Part shown: positions 17,401-25,535 of the stretch, piece after piece | Numbering within the stretch: the stretch's first letter is position 1 | Layout of the letters: the number at the start of each line of letters is the position of its first letter | Assembly: GCF_030269765.1 (NCBI RefSeq) | Contig: NZ_BSTX01000003.1 | Coordinates: forward strand, 248,001-312,000 | Reading direction: 5' to 3' | DNA from: Actinorhabdospora filicis | Lineage (GTDB): Bacteria; Actinomycetota; Actinomycetes; Mycobacteriales; Micromonosporaceae | DNA: 64,000 nucleotides | Notes under the pieces: model-generated | Told to the model about the DNA's origin: nothing | What the model saw: only the letters and a program-made list of their open reading frames with translations | The model's database searches: none | Made by a program: the position numbers and the translations under genes

Positions 17401-17616
17401 CATCCGCCGCTCGAAGGCGTACCGCAAACCTCGCACCACACCGGGATCCGGCCGCCCCAGCAGCGACAGCAGGTAGTGCCCCATCGCCGTGTCGAGTTCG
17501 GCCACGGCATCGCTCTCGAAGGCCTGCGCGTTGCCCAGCATCGCGTGCAGCCGCGCGTACTCCACCGGAGACGTGAGGCGATCGGGAAGGTCCTCTTCGG
17601 ACGGTGGCGGCGCCAT
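14458..17616 (-). CDS. TPR-CHAT domain protein (caspase-like peptidase)
   Basis: A 1052-residue cytoplasmic protein. Roughly residues 230-560 hold tetratricopeptide-like helical repeats (for example 'EAIACFRDALGIERSAPETA', 'EAAEEFAEVLAVHDAATFPF'). The C-terminal 300 residues form a CHAT domain, the caspase-HetF/separase-like peptidase fold. The catalytic dyad is visible: His near residue 869 in 'ASCHGEF' and Cys near residue 915 in 'LVLSACQTA'. CHAT proteins are proteases switched on by partner or target binding and appear in bacterial conflict and cell-death systems (known example: gRAMP-associated TPR-CHAT). No CRISPR or effector partner is seen here, so it may be a stand-alone signalling protease. 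Confidence 0.9.
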   Translation of the reverse strand: MAPPPSEEDLPDRLTSPVEYARLHAMLGNAQAFESDAVAELDTAMGHYLLSLLGRPDPGVVRGLRYAFERRMGLTPEERREGVARLLRPVLIVLRSLAEWGAPEPDPRSVFLALNGVDEESGGALDDGTEDEWSPDPELFDAVRVEWHRALPAEDLVALVQEEFWAQDPYLLMEALRAVLAQDAILPALRAHLLVMTAERLLSVHCGSALDWQEELLAALEVALELHEPGERAIPLHLLSVAHAERILGDHAAEMERAIDYATAALAQAPDEVAMRAQLGQLYRDRRLGDPRGNLAEAERLLASTVDDWGPAGEPYLWARAMNSLGLTRLELGRLGRPTGFEEAAAGFREALTVLTRDAHAYEWAGTTANLGAALSAADALDEAIACFRDALGIERSAPETAETRHNLAQALRASGRLDEAAEEFAEVLAVHDAATFPFEHRRSAGALGEILAGRGEWERAHEVFDSGGRAEDRLLAAAGGDARLIDDVVREGHQIGELDAYALTELGRAAEAVAAVERGRARSLAEAVRPRRTEPEPEVLRYRRARAAWVAAQLAVDAPPEGNDYAERLARAAALGRAAREARHEFAEALEGLYGSDAPAPEPEEETPVEVPLVYLFSTPWGGRAILTRPGDEPSVLAIPALTDDVATGLGQTLHQGTLIGGYFAAQDGLGPRLLAARPGVSFADKAATLPEGTLSAAARAVLAMAHPGLPESTLAPYSDLEPAARSRLDTTLGHEFLRAELARCLPALAETVMGPLVAWLRASDVDAAALVACGALPAFPLLAAAPPGVAFTIAPSARAVAGSSETTREGVYTLGDPRPTHLPLRWGEAEALTVAALAGDATRARVGEEATRAWLLESLREGHTVVASCHGEFDAWNVFASRLFLARGETLTLDDVLGEAADLSGLRLLVLSACQTAVMDIRRGALGEARGLATGMLQAGARAVLASLWPVDDRATYLLIVRFMREWLPGNGSPSAALARAQAWLREATYAELAGLDEGPAAVRGRGFRYGAQEAAHLAAALAGRRAEVDPEGRPYADPVHWAGFQVFGL

Positions 17617-17760
17617 CGTCCCACGCTACGCCCATCGCGCCAGGTGACGCCATCATGACCCGGAACCCCGCAAAACCACGATCAACACCATGGGACGGTG
17701 ACGGGATTTCCTGGCAGCCTTACCGCCCCGCGCACCCGTCGAGCAGTGAGGAACCCAGCC

Positions 17761-18501
17761 ATGGCGACCGCCGAGGCCACCGTCCGCCCCAACGAGACGA
17801 CCGCCCCGATCATGCCCTGCGCCTCGGTCGAGGAGACCCGGGAGTTCTTCGAGAACCTCGGCTTCACCGCGGCCTACGCCCAGACCAGGCCCTACCCCTA
17901 CCTGATCATGGCCTGGAGCGGCTTCGCCCTCCATTGGACCCGCCTGCCCAAGGGCGGCGATCCGTCCAATGAGGACCTCGGCGCCTGCATCGTCTACGTC
18001 GACGACATCGCCCCCTACCACGCCCACCTCACCGCCAAAATGCGCGAGGCCTACGGCAAGGTCCTGGCCACCGGCCGCCCCCGCCTCACCCGATACCGCC
18101 CCGGCGCCTCCCGCTTCACCCTCGTCGACCCCACCGGCAACGCGATCATGTTCATCCGCCGCGACGAGCCCCTCGAAGTCGAATACGGCGGTGCGAAAGA
18201 GCTGACTGGCCTGGCGAAGGCCCTGGACAACGCCCGCATCCTCCGCGAGTTCAAACAGGACGACAAGGCCGCCCACCGCGCCCTCAACTCCGCCCTCCGT
18301 AAGCACCCCGACGCCCCGGCGGTCGAGCGCGCGACGGCACTGGCGGCGATGATCGAGCTGGCGGTGGCCATGGGCGAGCACGACCGCGTCCCCGCCCTGG
18401 GCGAGCGGCTGGGGGCGATCGCCCTGACGGCGGAGGAGCGCGCGCGGGTGGAGGCGGAGCTCGGCAACGCCGGGGACCTACGGGAGTGGCTGGGGGAGTA
18501 G
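17761..18501 (+). CDS. VOC-family (glyoxalase/bleomycin-resistance-like) protein
   Basis: A 246-residue protein. The first 140 residues form one vicinal-oxygen-chelate unit ('ASVEETREFFENLGF', 'FTLVDPTGNAIMFIRRDEP'), similar to bleomycin-binding immunity proteins. The last 100 residues are helical, Ala-rich and not typical of the family. The ATG at 17761 follows GAGGAACC; an in-frame upstream ATG at 17698 would add a basic tail and lacks a ribosome binding site. Role unknown: metal-dependent enzyme or ligand-binding resistance protein. It is transcribed away from the CHAT gene. Confidence 0.78.
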   Translation: MATAEATVRPNETTAPIMPCASVEETREFFENLGFTAAYAQTRPYPYLIMAWSGFALHWTRLPKGGDPSNEDLGACIVYVDDIAPYHAHLTAKMREAYGKVLATGRPRLTRYRPGASRFTLVDPTGNAIMFIRRDEPLEVEYGGAKELTGLAKALDNARILREFKQDDKAAHRALNSALRKHPDAPAVERATALAAMIELAVAMGEHDRVPALGERLGAIALTAEERARVEAELGNAGDLREWLGE

Positions 18502-18553
18502 GGCCGTCACAGCCGCCGCATAGGGTGCTCTCACCCGACCCCAGGAGACGAAC

Positions 18554-19669
18554 GTGCGCTTCGCCGACGATGTGGCCGCCCCGGAGTCCGACGACTGGGC
18601 CGACTGGCTCGCCTACGCCGACGCGCTGACCGCCGCCGGCGACCCCCGCGGCGCGGCCATCCACGCCGAGCACCGGGGCGAGCCGGACTACGCCGAGGCC
18701 GAGCGGGAGCTCGGCCTCGACGGGCCGCGGGCGGAGGGATCCTGGCGCTTCACCTGGTCCCGGGGCTTCATCGACCGGGCCGCCTTCCGGCTCTCGGCCG
18801 AGGGCACGGCCCGCCGCCGCGAGCTGGTGACCGACGCCGGGGACCGCGCCGACCCCGAACGCTGGGAGGCGGCGCTGGTCGAGCTGCTGCTGACCCACCC
18901 GGCGGCGGCCCGGCTGGCGGCCCTGGAGCTGCGGCTGACCGACTACCACCACTCCGCCGCGCGCGCCGCCCGCGCGCTCGCCCGCCGGTCGTGGCCGCGG
19001 CTGACGTCCCTGAGCCTCGGCCACGACTACGAGATCCTGTTCGCCCTGCACGAGACCTCCACCGGCAACCGGATCAACCCGGAGAAGTACCTGCACGACC
19101 CCGTCATCCCGGCAGAGGCCGGCGCGGCGCTCTGGCTGGCGCTGCCCGCGCTGCGGATCGAACTAGAGGGCGCGTTCCTTCTCGACGACCTGGACCACGA
19201 GACCCTCACCGGGCTGCGGACCCGGGGCAGCGTCTTCGCCGACGGTTCGCTGTTCGCGTTCTCCACCCCGGCCCTGACCTCGCTGGAGGTCGAGATCGAC
19301 CACGACGTCCACGGCACCCTGGCCACCAATGTCCAGCTGGAGGAGCTGAGCCCGCAACGCTTCCCCGCGCTGAGCCGCCTCGACTTGAGCCGGGCCTTCT
19401 TCGAGCCCGAGGAGGGCGCCGACCTCGTGGTCCTCGCCGCGCATCCGATCCTGCCGCGATTGCGGAACCTGGCCATCCGGGACCTGGTCATCGAGGACGT
19501 ACCCGAGCCGCTGGAGCTGCTTGCCGGGCTGGCCCCGCGCTTCGCGCACCTCGACCTGCGGATCGCCGGTGACATCGCGATAGCGGGCGCCGCCGACGGC
19601 GAGGCCGAGCGGGTGCTGGCCGCACACGGCCTGGGGTGGCACGGGGACGACGAGGCGTCCCGGCCTTGA
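18554..19669 (+). CDS. TIGR02996-domain, leucine-rich hypothetical protein
   Basis: A 371-residue protein. Residues 12-40 ('DWADWLAYADALTAAGDPRG') match the repeat-companion domain TIGR02996, a short motif found before leucine-rich-type repeats in actinomycete and planctomycete proteins. The remainder has spaced Leu motifs ('LTSLSLGHDY', 'ALTSLEVEID', 'PALSRLDLSRAF') consistent with a solenoid. These proteins are presumed interaction scaffolds with no established function. The GTG start follows CAGGAG. It lies 52 bp after the VOC gene and may be co-transcribed with it. Confidence 0.75.
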   Translation: MRFADDVAAPESDDWADWLAYADALTAAGDPRGAAIHAEHRGEPDYAEAERELGLDGPRAEGSWRFTWSRGFIDRAAFRLSAEGTARRRELVTDAGDRADPERWEAALVELLLTHPAAARLAALELRLTDYHHSAARAARALARRSWPRLTSLSLGHDYEILFALHETSTGNRINPEKYLHDPVIPAEAGAALWLALPALRIELEGAFLLDDLDHETLTGLRTRGSVFADGSLFAFSTPALTSLEVEIDHDVHGTLATNVQLEELSPQRFPALSRLDLSRAFFEPEEGADLVVLAAHPILPRLRNLAIRDLVIEDVPEPLELLAGLAPRFAHLDLRIAGDIAIAGAADGEAERVLAAHGLGWHGDDEASRP

Positions 19670-19700
19670 CTCCCTCGCCCGCACCCGGTTGGCTGCCCCC

Positions 19701-22130
19701 ATGGAGCCACCGGGCGTCGTGCACATCGTCGGCGGCACCGGCATGGGTAAGACCCACCACGCCACCCGCATGGCCGCCGCCGACGGTGTTCTCGTCGCCT
19801 GCCGAGGGCTGCCGGACGAGCCGCTGGCCACCGTCCGGGAGCTCCTGGCCGCCCTGGGCGCGCCGGTGGATCTCTCCGGTGACCGCTACGACCTGTGCCG
19901 CCGCCTGCGCGGCCTGGTCGCGGGCCGCACGCTCGTCCTCGACGACGCCGACCACGCCGACGCCGACTCGGCCGTCGTCCTGCGCTGCCTGGCCACACGG
20001 CTCCCGGCCGACGCGACCCTGGTGCTCACCGGTGTGACCGCGCTCGACGCCCCGGGACGCCGCGTCGGCCTCGTCCCGCTCACCCCCGCCGAGGTCGCCG
20101 CCCTCACCGGCGAGGCCGCGCGCGTCCACGCGCTCACCGGCGGCGTCCCGGGCCTGGTGCACGCGGTGGCCACCGGCGAGGAGGCCGCCGTCCGCGAGCA
20201 CACCACACGCCGACTGGCCACAATGGACCCCGATGCCCGGCGGCTGGTGGAGTCCCTGGCGTTACTAGGACGTCCCACCCCCATACGTCCCGGCATGACC
20301 GGCCTCGACGAGGCCCTCGCCCACGGACTCGCCACCACCGACGGCGACCACGTCCACTGTGGACCACCGCTCATCGCCGAGGCCGTCATCGCCGCCACCC
20401 CGCACGCCCGCCGCCGCGAGCACCACGCCGCGATCCTCGCCGAGCTCACCCGGCAGCCCGGCGACCTCACCGAGCTGCTGCGCCACGGACGCGGCGCGGG
20501 CGACCTCGCCGCCGTCGCCGCCTACGCCGTGGACGCCGCCCTGTGCGCCGGAGGCGGCCGGAACCTCGCCGGGCTGCTCCGCGAGCTCCTCGCCGACCGC
20601 GACCTGCCGCCCCGCCTGCGCGCCAAGGTCGGCGAACGCCTCAACCACCTCGTCGTCACCGGACTGGAGGCCCGCGAGGCGATCGCGCTGCTCCTCGACG
20701 CCATCGCCGACGAGCGCATCCCCGTCGGCGCGAGAGGCGAGCTGCGCCTCCAGCTCGGGCTGCTGCTGATGAACCAGGACGGCGACAGCGACGGCGGACG
20801 CGCCCAGCTCGCCCTCGCCGCCGCCGAACTGCGCCGCCGTCCCGCGCTAGCCGCCCGCGCCATGACCGCCCTCGCCCTGCCCTACTGGGGATCGGCGCCC
20901 GCCGCCGAGCACGCCGGCTGGCTCGCCCGCGCCGAACGCGCCCTGCCCGAGCGCGGCGACCCCGGACCACGTGCCGCCGCGCGCGTCAACCTCGTCACCG
21001 CGCTCCTCCAGTTCGGCGACCCGCGCGGCATCACCGAGGCCGCCGCCACCCCCGTCCACGCCGACGAGGCGGCCGTGCGCCGCGAACTCCTGCGCGGCCA
21101 CAGCAACGTCGCCGCCGCCGCGCTCGCCCTCGGCCACGACCGCGCCGCCGCCACGCACCTGGAGCACGCCGAGGCCCTGACGCGGCGGGTCAGCGACGTC
21201 TACACCCGGCCGGTCCTGGAGTGCACGCGCCTGCGCCTGGCCCACCTGCGCGGCGACTGGGACGGCCTGGCCGAACGCGCCACCGCCCACGTCACCGCCT
21301 ACGCCGACACCCCGTTCGTGGCCTGCACCGGCGCGCTCGTCCTGGGCGAACTGGCCATCGCCCGCGGCGAGTTCGCCGACGCCGCACGGCATCTCGCCCA
21401 CCCCGGCCTGCGGCCCGACCCGCGCCGCATGGAGGCCGAGGCGATGGCGGCGGTGGCCGCCCGCGCCCGGCTCGCCGCCCGCACCGGCGAACCGGCCGCG
21501 CACGAACTCCTCGAAGCCCTGGACCGCCTGCGCGCCAAGGGACTCTGGACCTGGGCCGCCGAACTCGCCCACACCGCCGTGACCGGCCTCCTCGACGCCG
21601 ATGACGCACCCGGAGCCAAGGCGCTCACCGCCGAGTTCGCCGCCGCGATCGAGGGCTGCGACTACCCCGCCGGACGGGCCGCGCTCGCCGCCTGCCGGGC
21701 GGCGCTGTCCGGCGATCCGGACGCCCACGCCGAGGCCGCCGCGCTGTATGCCGCCATCGGCCGCCCCTACGACGGTGCGCTCCAGCTGGAGGCCGAGGCC
21801 CGCCGCCGATCCGACACCGGACCACTGACGCGGGCCCTGGCACTGCTGGAGTCCCTGGGCGCGACCCACGACGCCGCCCGCTGCGCCCGCCTGCTCCGCG
21901 AGCACGGCGAGCCGCCCTCACGCGGCCGCGGACGCCCCGGCTACGGCCGGAGCCTGTCACCCCGCGAGCGCGACGTGGCGCGGCTGCTGGCCGCCGGGCG
22001 CGGCAACCGCGAGATCGCCGAGGTCCTGTTCCTGTCGGTGCGCACCGTCGAACACCACGTCGCCAGCGTGCTGCGCAAGCTGGACGCGCCCGCGCGCGAC
22101 CGGGTCGTCCTGCCGCCCGAGGCGCATTGA
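19701..22130 (+). CDS. LuxR-family transcriptional regulator with P-loop ATPase domain (LAL type)
   Basis: An 809-residue regulator. Near the N-terminus is a P-loop 'GGTGMGKTHH' and a Walker B 'RTLVLDDADHAD', giving a STAND/AAA-type ATPase module. A long alpha-helical TPR-like middle (about 300-720) follows. The C-terminus is a LuxR helix-turn-helix ('LSPRERDVARLLAAGRGNREI', 'RTVEHHVASVLRKL'). Such large ATP-binding LuxR regulators activate transcription in response to unknown ligands. The ATG at 19701 is preferred to a TTG 12 bp upstream. A palindrome follows the stop and a secreted protease gene lies next, a possible target. Confidence 0.88.
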   Translation: MEPPGVVHIVGGTGMGKTHHATRMAAADGVLVACRGLPDEPLATVRELLAALGAPVDLSGDRYDLCRRLRGLVAGRTLVLDDADHADADSAVVLRCLATRLPADATLVLTGVTALDAPGRRVGLVPLTPAEVAALTGEAARVHALTGGVPGLVHAVATGEEAAVREHTTRRLATMDPDARRLVESLALLGRPTPIRPGMTGLDEALAHGLATTDGDHVHCGPPLIAEAVIAATPHARRREHHAAILAELTRQPGDLTELLRHGRGAGDLAAVAAYAVDAALCAGGGRNLAGLLRELLADRDLPPRLRAKVGERLNHLVVTGLEAREAIALLLDAIADERIPVGARGELRLQLGLLLMNQDGDSDGGRAQLALAAAELRRRPALAARAMTALALPYWGSAPAAEHAGWLARAERALPERGDPGPRAAARVNLVTALLQFGDPRGITEAAATPVHADEAAVRRELLRGHSNVAAAALALGHDRAAATHLEHAEALTRRVSDVYTRPVLECTRLRLAHLRGDWDGLAERATAHVTAYADTPFVACTGALVLGELAIARGEFADAARHLAHPGLRPDPRRMEAEAMAAVAARARLAARTGEPAAHELLEALDRLRAKGLWTWAAELAHTAVTGLLDADDAPGAKALTAEFAAAIEGCDYPAGRAALAACRAALSGDPDAHAEAAALYAAIGRPYDGALQLEAEARRRSDTGPLTRALALLESLGATHDAARCARLLREHGEPPSRGRGRPGYGRSLSPRERDVARLLAAGRGNREIAEVLFLSVRTVEHHVASVLRKLDAPARDRVVLPPEAH

Positions 22131-22131
22131 T

Positions 22132-22147
22132 TGGGTGGCGCCACCCA
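22132..22147. promoter_or_regulatory. 16-bp perfect palindrome between LuxR and protease genes
   Basis: TGGGTGGCGCCACCCA is a perfect palindrome directly after the regulator stop codon and 75 bp before the protease start. It could be an operator for the LuxR-type protein or the base of a hairpin. No further copies were noticed nearby. Confidence 0.4.
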
Positions 22148-22221
22148 GCATCGCCACGATTGATGGCCCGCCGCCGCGACCGCGAGGATGCCCACCAGTC
22201 CCTTCCAACCTGGAGGAAACA

Positions 22222-23991
22222 GTGCGCACACCTCTCACCGTCCTCTTAGGAGCGACCGTCGCCCTGGCCACGCTGGCGGTCCCGGCACCGGCACAGGCCT
22301 CCGAGACCGGCTCCTACATCGTCGTCCTGCGCGACGGCGCCGACCCCGCCTCCGTTCTCTCCCGGCACGTGAACCGGTACGGCGGGCACGCCGGGCACCT
22401 CTACACCTCGGCGATCCACGGCTTCTCCGCCGAGCTCACCACCGCCGGCGCGAACGCCCTGCGCGCCGACCCGCTGGTGGCCTCCGTCGACGCCGACCAC
22501 GAGGTCCACGTCACCGACACCGTCCCCACCGGCGTCAAACGCGCCTACGCCGCGTCCAACCCGAACCTGCGCATCAACGGCAGCGACGATTACAGCGTGG
22601 ACGCCGACATCGCCGTCATCGACACCGGCGTCGACGTCGGCCACCCCGACCTCAACGTCGTCGCCCGCACCAGCTGCCTCAACACCACCAGTTGTACCGA
22701 CGGCACCGGCGTCGACGACCACGGCCACGGCAGCCACGTCGCCGGGATCGCCGCCGCCCGCGACAACGGCGTCGGCGTCGTCGGCATGGCCCCCGGCGCG
22801 CGGATCTGGTCGGTGAAGGTCCTCGACGCCTCCGGCAGCGGCCAGCTCTCCGGCGTCATCGCCGGGATCGACTGGGTCGCCGCCCACGCCGACGAGATCG
22901 AGGTCGCCAACATGAGCCTCGGCTGCGAGAACTGCGACAACGACGCCATGAACCGCGCCATCGCCAACGCCGTCGGCAAAGGCGTCGTCTTCGCCGTCGC
23001 CGCCGGCAACAACCACAAGGACGCCCGCACCTTCTCCCCGGCCAACCACCCCGACGTCATCACCGTCTCCGCCCTCGCCGACTTCAACGGCACCCCCGGC
23101 GGCGGCGCGGCCTCCACGTGCCGCGCCGACCAGGACGACACCCTCGCCGACTTCAGCAACTTCGGTCCCGCCGTGGAGATCGCCGCCCCCGGCGTGTGCA
23201 TCTACTCCACCAGCAAGGACGGCGGATACGCCACCCTCAGCGGCACCTCCATGGCCTCACCCCACGTCGCCGGAGCCGCCGCGCTGCTGACCGCCGGCGG
23301 CCACCACGCGTCCGGACGCGACGGCGCCCTCGCCGTCCGCCAGCGCCTGATGGACACCGGCAACACCGCCTGGTCCGACGACTCCGGCGACGGCTTCCGC
23401 GAGCCGCTGCTGGACGTGTCCTCCACCGCCGACTACCCGGCCAACCCCGACCCGGGCCGCCCCACGGCGTCCTTCACCGCGAGCTGCTCCACGCAGAACC
23501 TCACCTGCTCCTTCGACGCCGGTGCCTCGGCCGACCCCGACGGCACCATCACCGGCTACGCCTGGGACTTCGGCGACGGCACCACCGGCACGGGTAAGAC
23601 CGTCTCGCACACCTACTCGGCGGCCGGTTACTACAGCGTGCGGCTGACCGTCACCGACAACTCCGGCAAGACCAACGTCGGCCGCCGCATCGCCAAGGCC
23701 GGGGACCTGCCCCCCTCGGCGGCCTTCACCGGCCGCTGCAACAGCGGCAACTGCACCTTCGACGGCTCCGGATCCAATGACGCCGAGGGCCCGATCGCCT
23801 CCTACGCCTGGAACTTCGGCGACGGCACCACCGCCAGCGGCAAGACCGCCGCGCACGCCTACCCCAACGTCACCAAGATCTACACCGTCCGGCTCACCGT
23901 CACCGACGGGAAGGGCCAGGCCGGTTCGGCCACGCACACCGTGCGGTGCAGCAAGGTGGTGAACTCACCGATCTGCTTCTACATCTCCTAG
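22222..23991 (+). CDS. Secreted subtilisin-like serine protease (S8) with two PKD domains
   Basis: A 589-residue exported protease. It has a Sec signal peptide (residues 1-29, ending 'AQA'), an I9 inhibitor propeptide ('YIVVLRDG', 'HLYTSAIHGFSAEL') and the S8 catalytic domain with Asp134 ('AVIDTGVDVGHPDLN'), His169 ('HGHGSHVAGIAA') and Ser343 ('GTSMASPHVAGAA'). Two PKD domains follow (about 415-490 and 497-573), each with the 'DFGDGTT'/'NFGDGTT' signature, and a short Cys-containing tail. PKD modules usually bind polymers such as collagen or chitin. The GTG start has the strong site TGGAGGAA. The TAG stop shares CTAG with the convergent kinase gene. Confidence 0.95.
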   Translation: MRTPLTVLLGATVALATLAVPAPAQASETGSYIVVLRDGADPASVLSRHVNRYGGHAGHLYTSAIHGFSAELTTAGANALRADPLVASVDADHEVHVTDTVPTGVKRAYAASNPNLRINGSDDYSVDADIAVIDTGVDVGHPDLNVVARTSCLNTTSCTDGTGVDDHGHGSHVAGIAAARDNGVGVVGMAPGARIWSVKVLDASGSGQLSGVIAGIDWVAAHADEIEVANMSLGCENCDNDAMNRAIANAVGKGVVFAVAAGNNHKDARTFSPANHPDVITVSALADFNGTPGGGAASTCRADQDDTLADFSNFGPAVEIAAPGVCIYSTSKDGGYATLSGTSMASPHVAGAAALLTAGGHHASGRDGALAVRQRLMDTGNTAWSDDSGDGFREPLLDVSSTADYPANPDPGRPTASFTASCSTQNLTCSFDAGASADPDGTITGYAWDFGDGTTGTGKTVSHTYSAAGYYSVRLTVTDNSGKTNVGRRIAKAGDLPPSAAFTGRCNSGNCTFDGSGSNDAEGPIASYAWNFGDGTTASGKTAAHAYPNVTKIYTVRLTVTDGKGQAGSATHTVRCSKVVNSPICFYIS

Positions 23992-25487
23992 CCCGGGGAC
24001 GAGGGACGCCACCACGGTGGCGTCCCTCGCACATGCGCCACGGAGCGGGCGGCGAGCTCATCGGGATCGCACGTGGCCGGATTGCTGATGTAGTAGTCGA
24101 TCTGGACGGTCACCGCCTTGTCGACCGACTCACCCGCGGCCGGGGACTGGCCGTAGACCAGGCAGTTCGGCTGGTTCCAGGCCCGCTTGAAGACCGGCCG
24201 GGTGTGCGTGAAGCCCTCCTCGGCCAGCCGCGACTTGGCGTCGCGCAGCATCATCCCCGACAGGTTCGGGACCTTCGCGGTGTGCGGATCGGGGCCCGGG
24301 CCGGGATCGCCGCCACCGGGATCGCCACCCGGGTTCCCGCCGTCGTCGTTGCCGGGGCCGGTACGCCCGCCGTCCTGCGGTTTCGTTTCGCCGGACGCCG
24401 ACGGGCTCGGCGAGGGAGACGGGGACGACGGGGCCGCGCTCTCCGGAGCGCTCGCCACGGGCGGGTCCGCCGACACCGACGGCGCTCCACCGGCGTCATC
24501 GCGCTCGCCCGGCCCGAGGTTCCGCCACGGCCGCAGGACCAGCGCCAGCGCCAGCAGCACGGCCAGGGCCAGCACGGCCGCCAGGACCAGGGGACGGCGG
24601 CGCGGCCCCGGGGGAGTCCCGGCCGGCGGAGCCTCGTCCTCGGCCACCACCGTCTCGGCCGGCTGCGCCCCGACCGCCTCCCGGCAGGCGTGCGCGAAGG
24701 CCCGCACCGACTTCCAGCGCTCGCCCGGCTCCTTCCGCAGCGCCCGCATGACCGCCGCCGACAGCGCGGCCGGGACCGTCTCCGGCAGCGGCGGCGGGTC
24801 CTGCGCGAGGTGCCCGAAGATCACCGCCGCCGGGTTGTCGGCGCCGAAGGGCGGCGTCCCGGCCAGGCACTCATAGGCGACCACACCGAGGGAGTAGACG
24901 TCTCCGGCGGGCGTCGGGTCCTGGTCGGTCAGTTGCTCGGGCGCGGTGTAGGCGATCGTCCCGATCACCGAGCCGGTCGCGGTCAGCCCGGTCTCGCCGC
25001 TGACGCGGGCGATCCCGAAGTCGATGATCTTCACGACCCCGCGCCGGGCGATGAGGATGTTGGCCGGTTTGACGTCGCGATGGACGATCCCGGCCGCGTG
25101 GGCCGCGCCCAGTCCCTCGGCGGCCGCGGCGATCACGCGCGCGGCCAGCCGCACCGGCAGCGGACCGTCCTCGCGCAGCACCTCGGCCAGCGAGCGGCCC
25201 TCGACCAGCTCCATGATGAGGTAGGCGCGGGTGCCCTCGGGGGTGTCCTCCTCGCCGCAGTCGTAGATCGCGGCGACGCTGCGGGTGTTGAGGGCGGCCA
25301 CCAGGTTCGCCTCGGACACGAAGCGCGCCTTGAATGCGGCGTCCTCGGCCAGGCCCGGGTGCAGCAGTTTCACCGCCACGCGGCGTCCCAGGCGGGTGTC
25401 GAGCCCGCGCCAGACATCGCCCATGCCACCGGCCGCGATGCGCTTCGTTAAGCGGTAACGTCCGCCGATCAGGTCCCCGGCTGCCAC
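23988..25487 (-). CDS. Serine/threonine protein kinase with PASTA domain (PknB-like)
   Basis: A 499-residue membrane kinase. The N-terminal 270 residues are a Hanks-type kinase with the Gly loop 'IAAGGMGDVWRG', catalytic loop 'HRDVKPANILI', DFG 'IIDFGIARV' and APE 'YTAPEQL'. One transmembrane helix (about 297-318) is followed by an extracellular Pro/Ser/Gly linker and a single PASTA domain (about 400-470, 'VPNLSGMMLRDAKSRLAEEGF'). It would sense cell-wall fragments or other ligands and phosphorylate cytoplasmic targets. The GTG start has GGGAGGA. The last 30 or so codons read through a terminator hairpin, so the original stop may have been lost. Confidence 0.94.
   Translation of the reverse strand: MAAGDLIGGRYRLTKRIAAGGMGDVWRGLDTRLGRRVAVKLLHPGLAEDAAFKARFVSEANLVAALNTRSVAAIYDCGEEDTPEGTRAYLIMELVEGRSLAEVLREDGPLPVRLAARVIAAAAEGLGAAHAAGIVHRDVKPANILIARRGVVKIIDFGIARVSGETGLTATGSVIGTIAYTAPEQLTDQDPTPAGDVYSLGVVAYECLAGTPPFGADNPAAVIFGHLAQDPPPLPETVPAALSAAVMRALRKEPGERWKSVRAFAHACREAVGAQPAETVVAEDEAPPAGTPPGPRRRPLVLAAVLALAVLLALALVLRPWRNLGPGERDDAGGAPSVSADPPVASAPESAAPSSPSPSPSPSASGETKPQDGGRTGPGNDDGGNPGGDPGGGDPGPGPDPHTAKVPNLSGMMLRDAKSRLAEEGFTHTRPVFKRAWNQPNCLVYGQSPAAGESVDKAVTVQIDYYISNPATCDPDELAARSVAHVRGTPPWWRPSSPG
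24001..24028. terminator. Bidirectional terminator hairpin inside kinase 3' end
   Basis: A perfect 13-bp inverted repeat (GAGGGACGCCACC at 24001-24013, GGTGGCGTCCCTC at 24016-24028) with a 2-nt centre. It lies 9 bp behind the protease stop and inside the last codons of the convergent kinase ORF, so it can end transcription from both sides. Confidence 0.7.
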
Positions 25488-25535
25488 ACTCGTCCTCCCG
25501 CGATGGGGCCGACACTAACGCACCCGCGCCGGTTG

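Noticed and set aside
15001..17658. Very long plus-strand ORF opposite the CHAT gene (885 codons), and similar long antisense ORFs elsewhere, e.g. 4707-6968 and 12038-13711
   Set aside because: High GC leaves antisense frames open; the translations are Arg/Gly/Pro-rich low-complexity and show no motif, while the opposite strand encodes recognised proteins.
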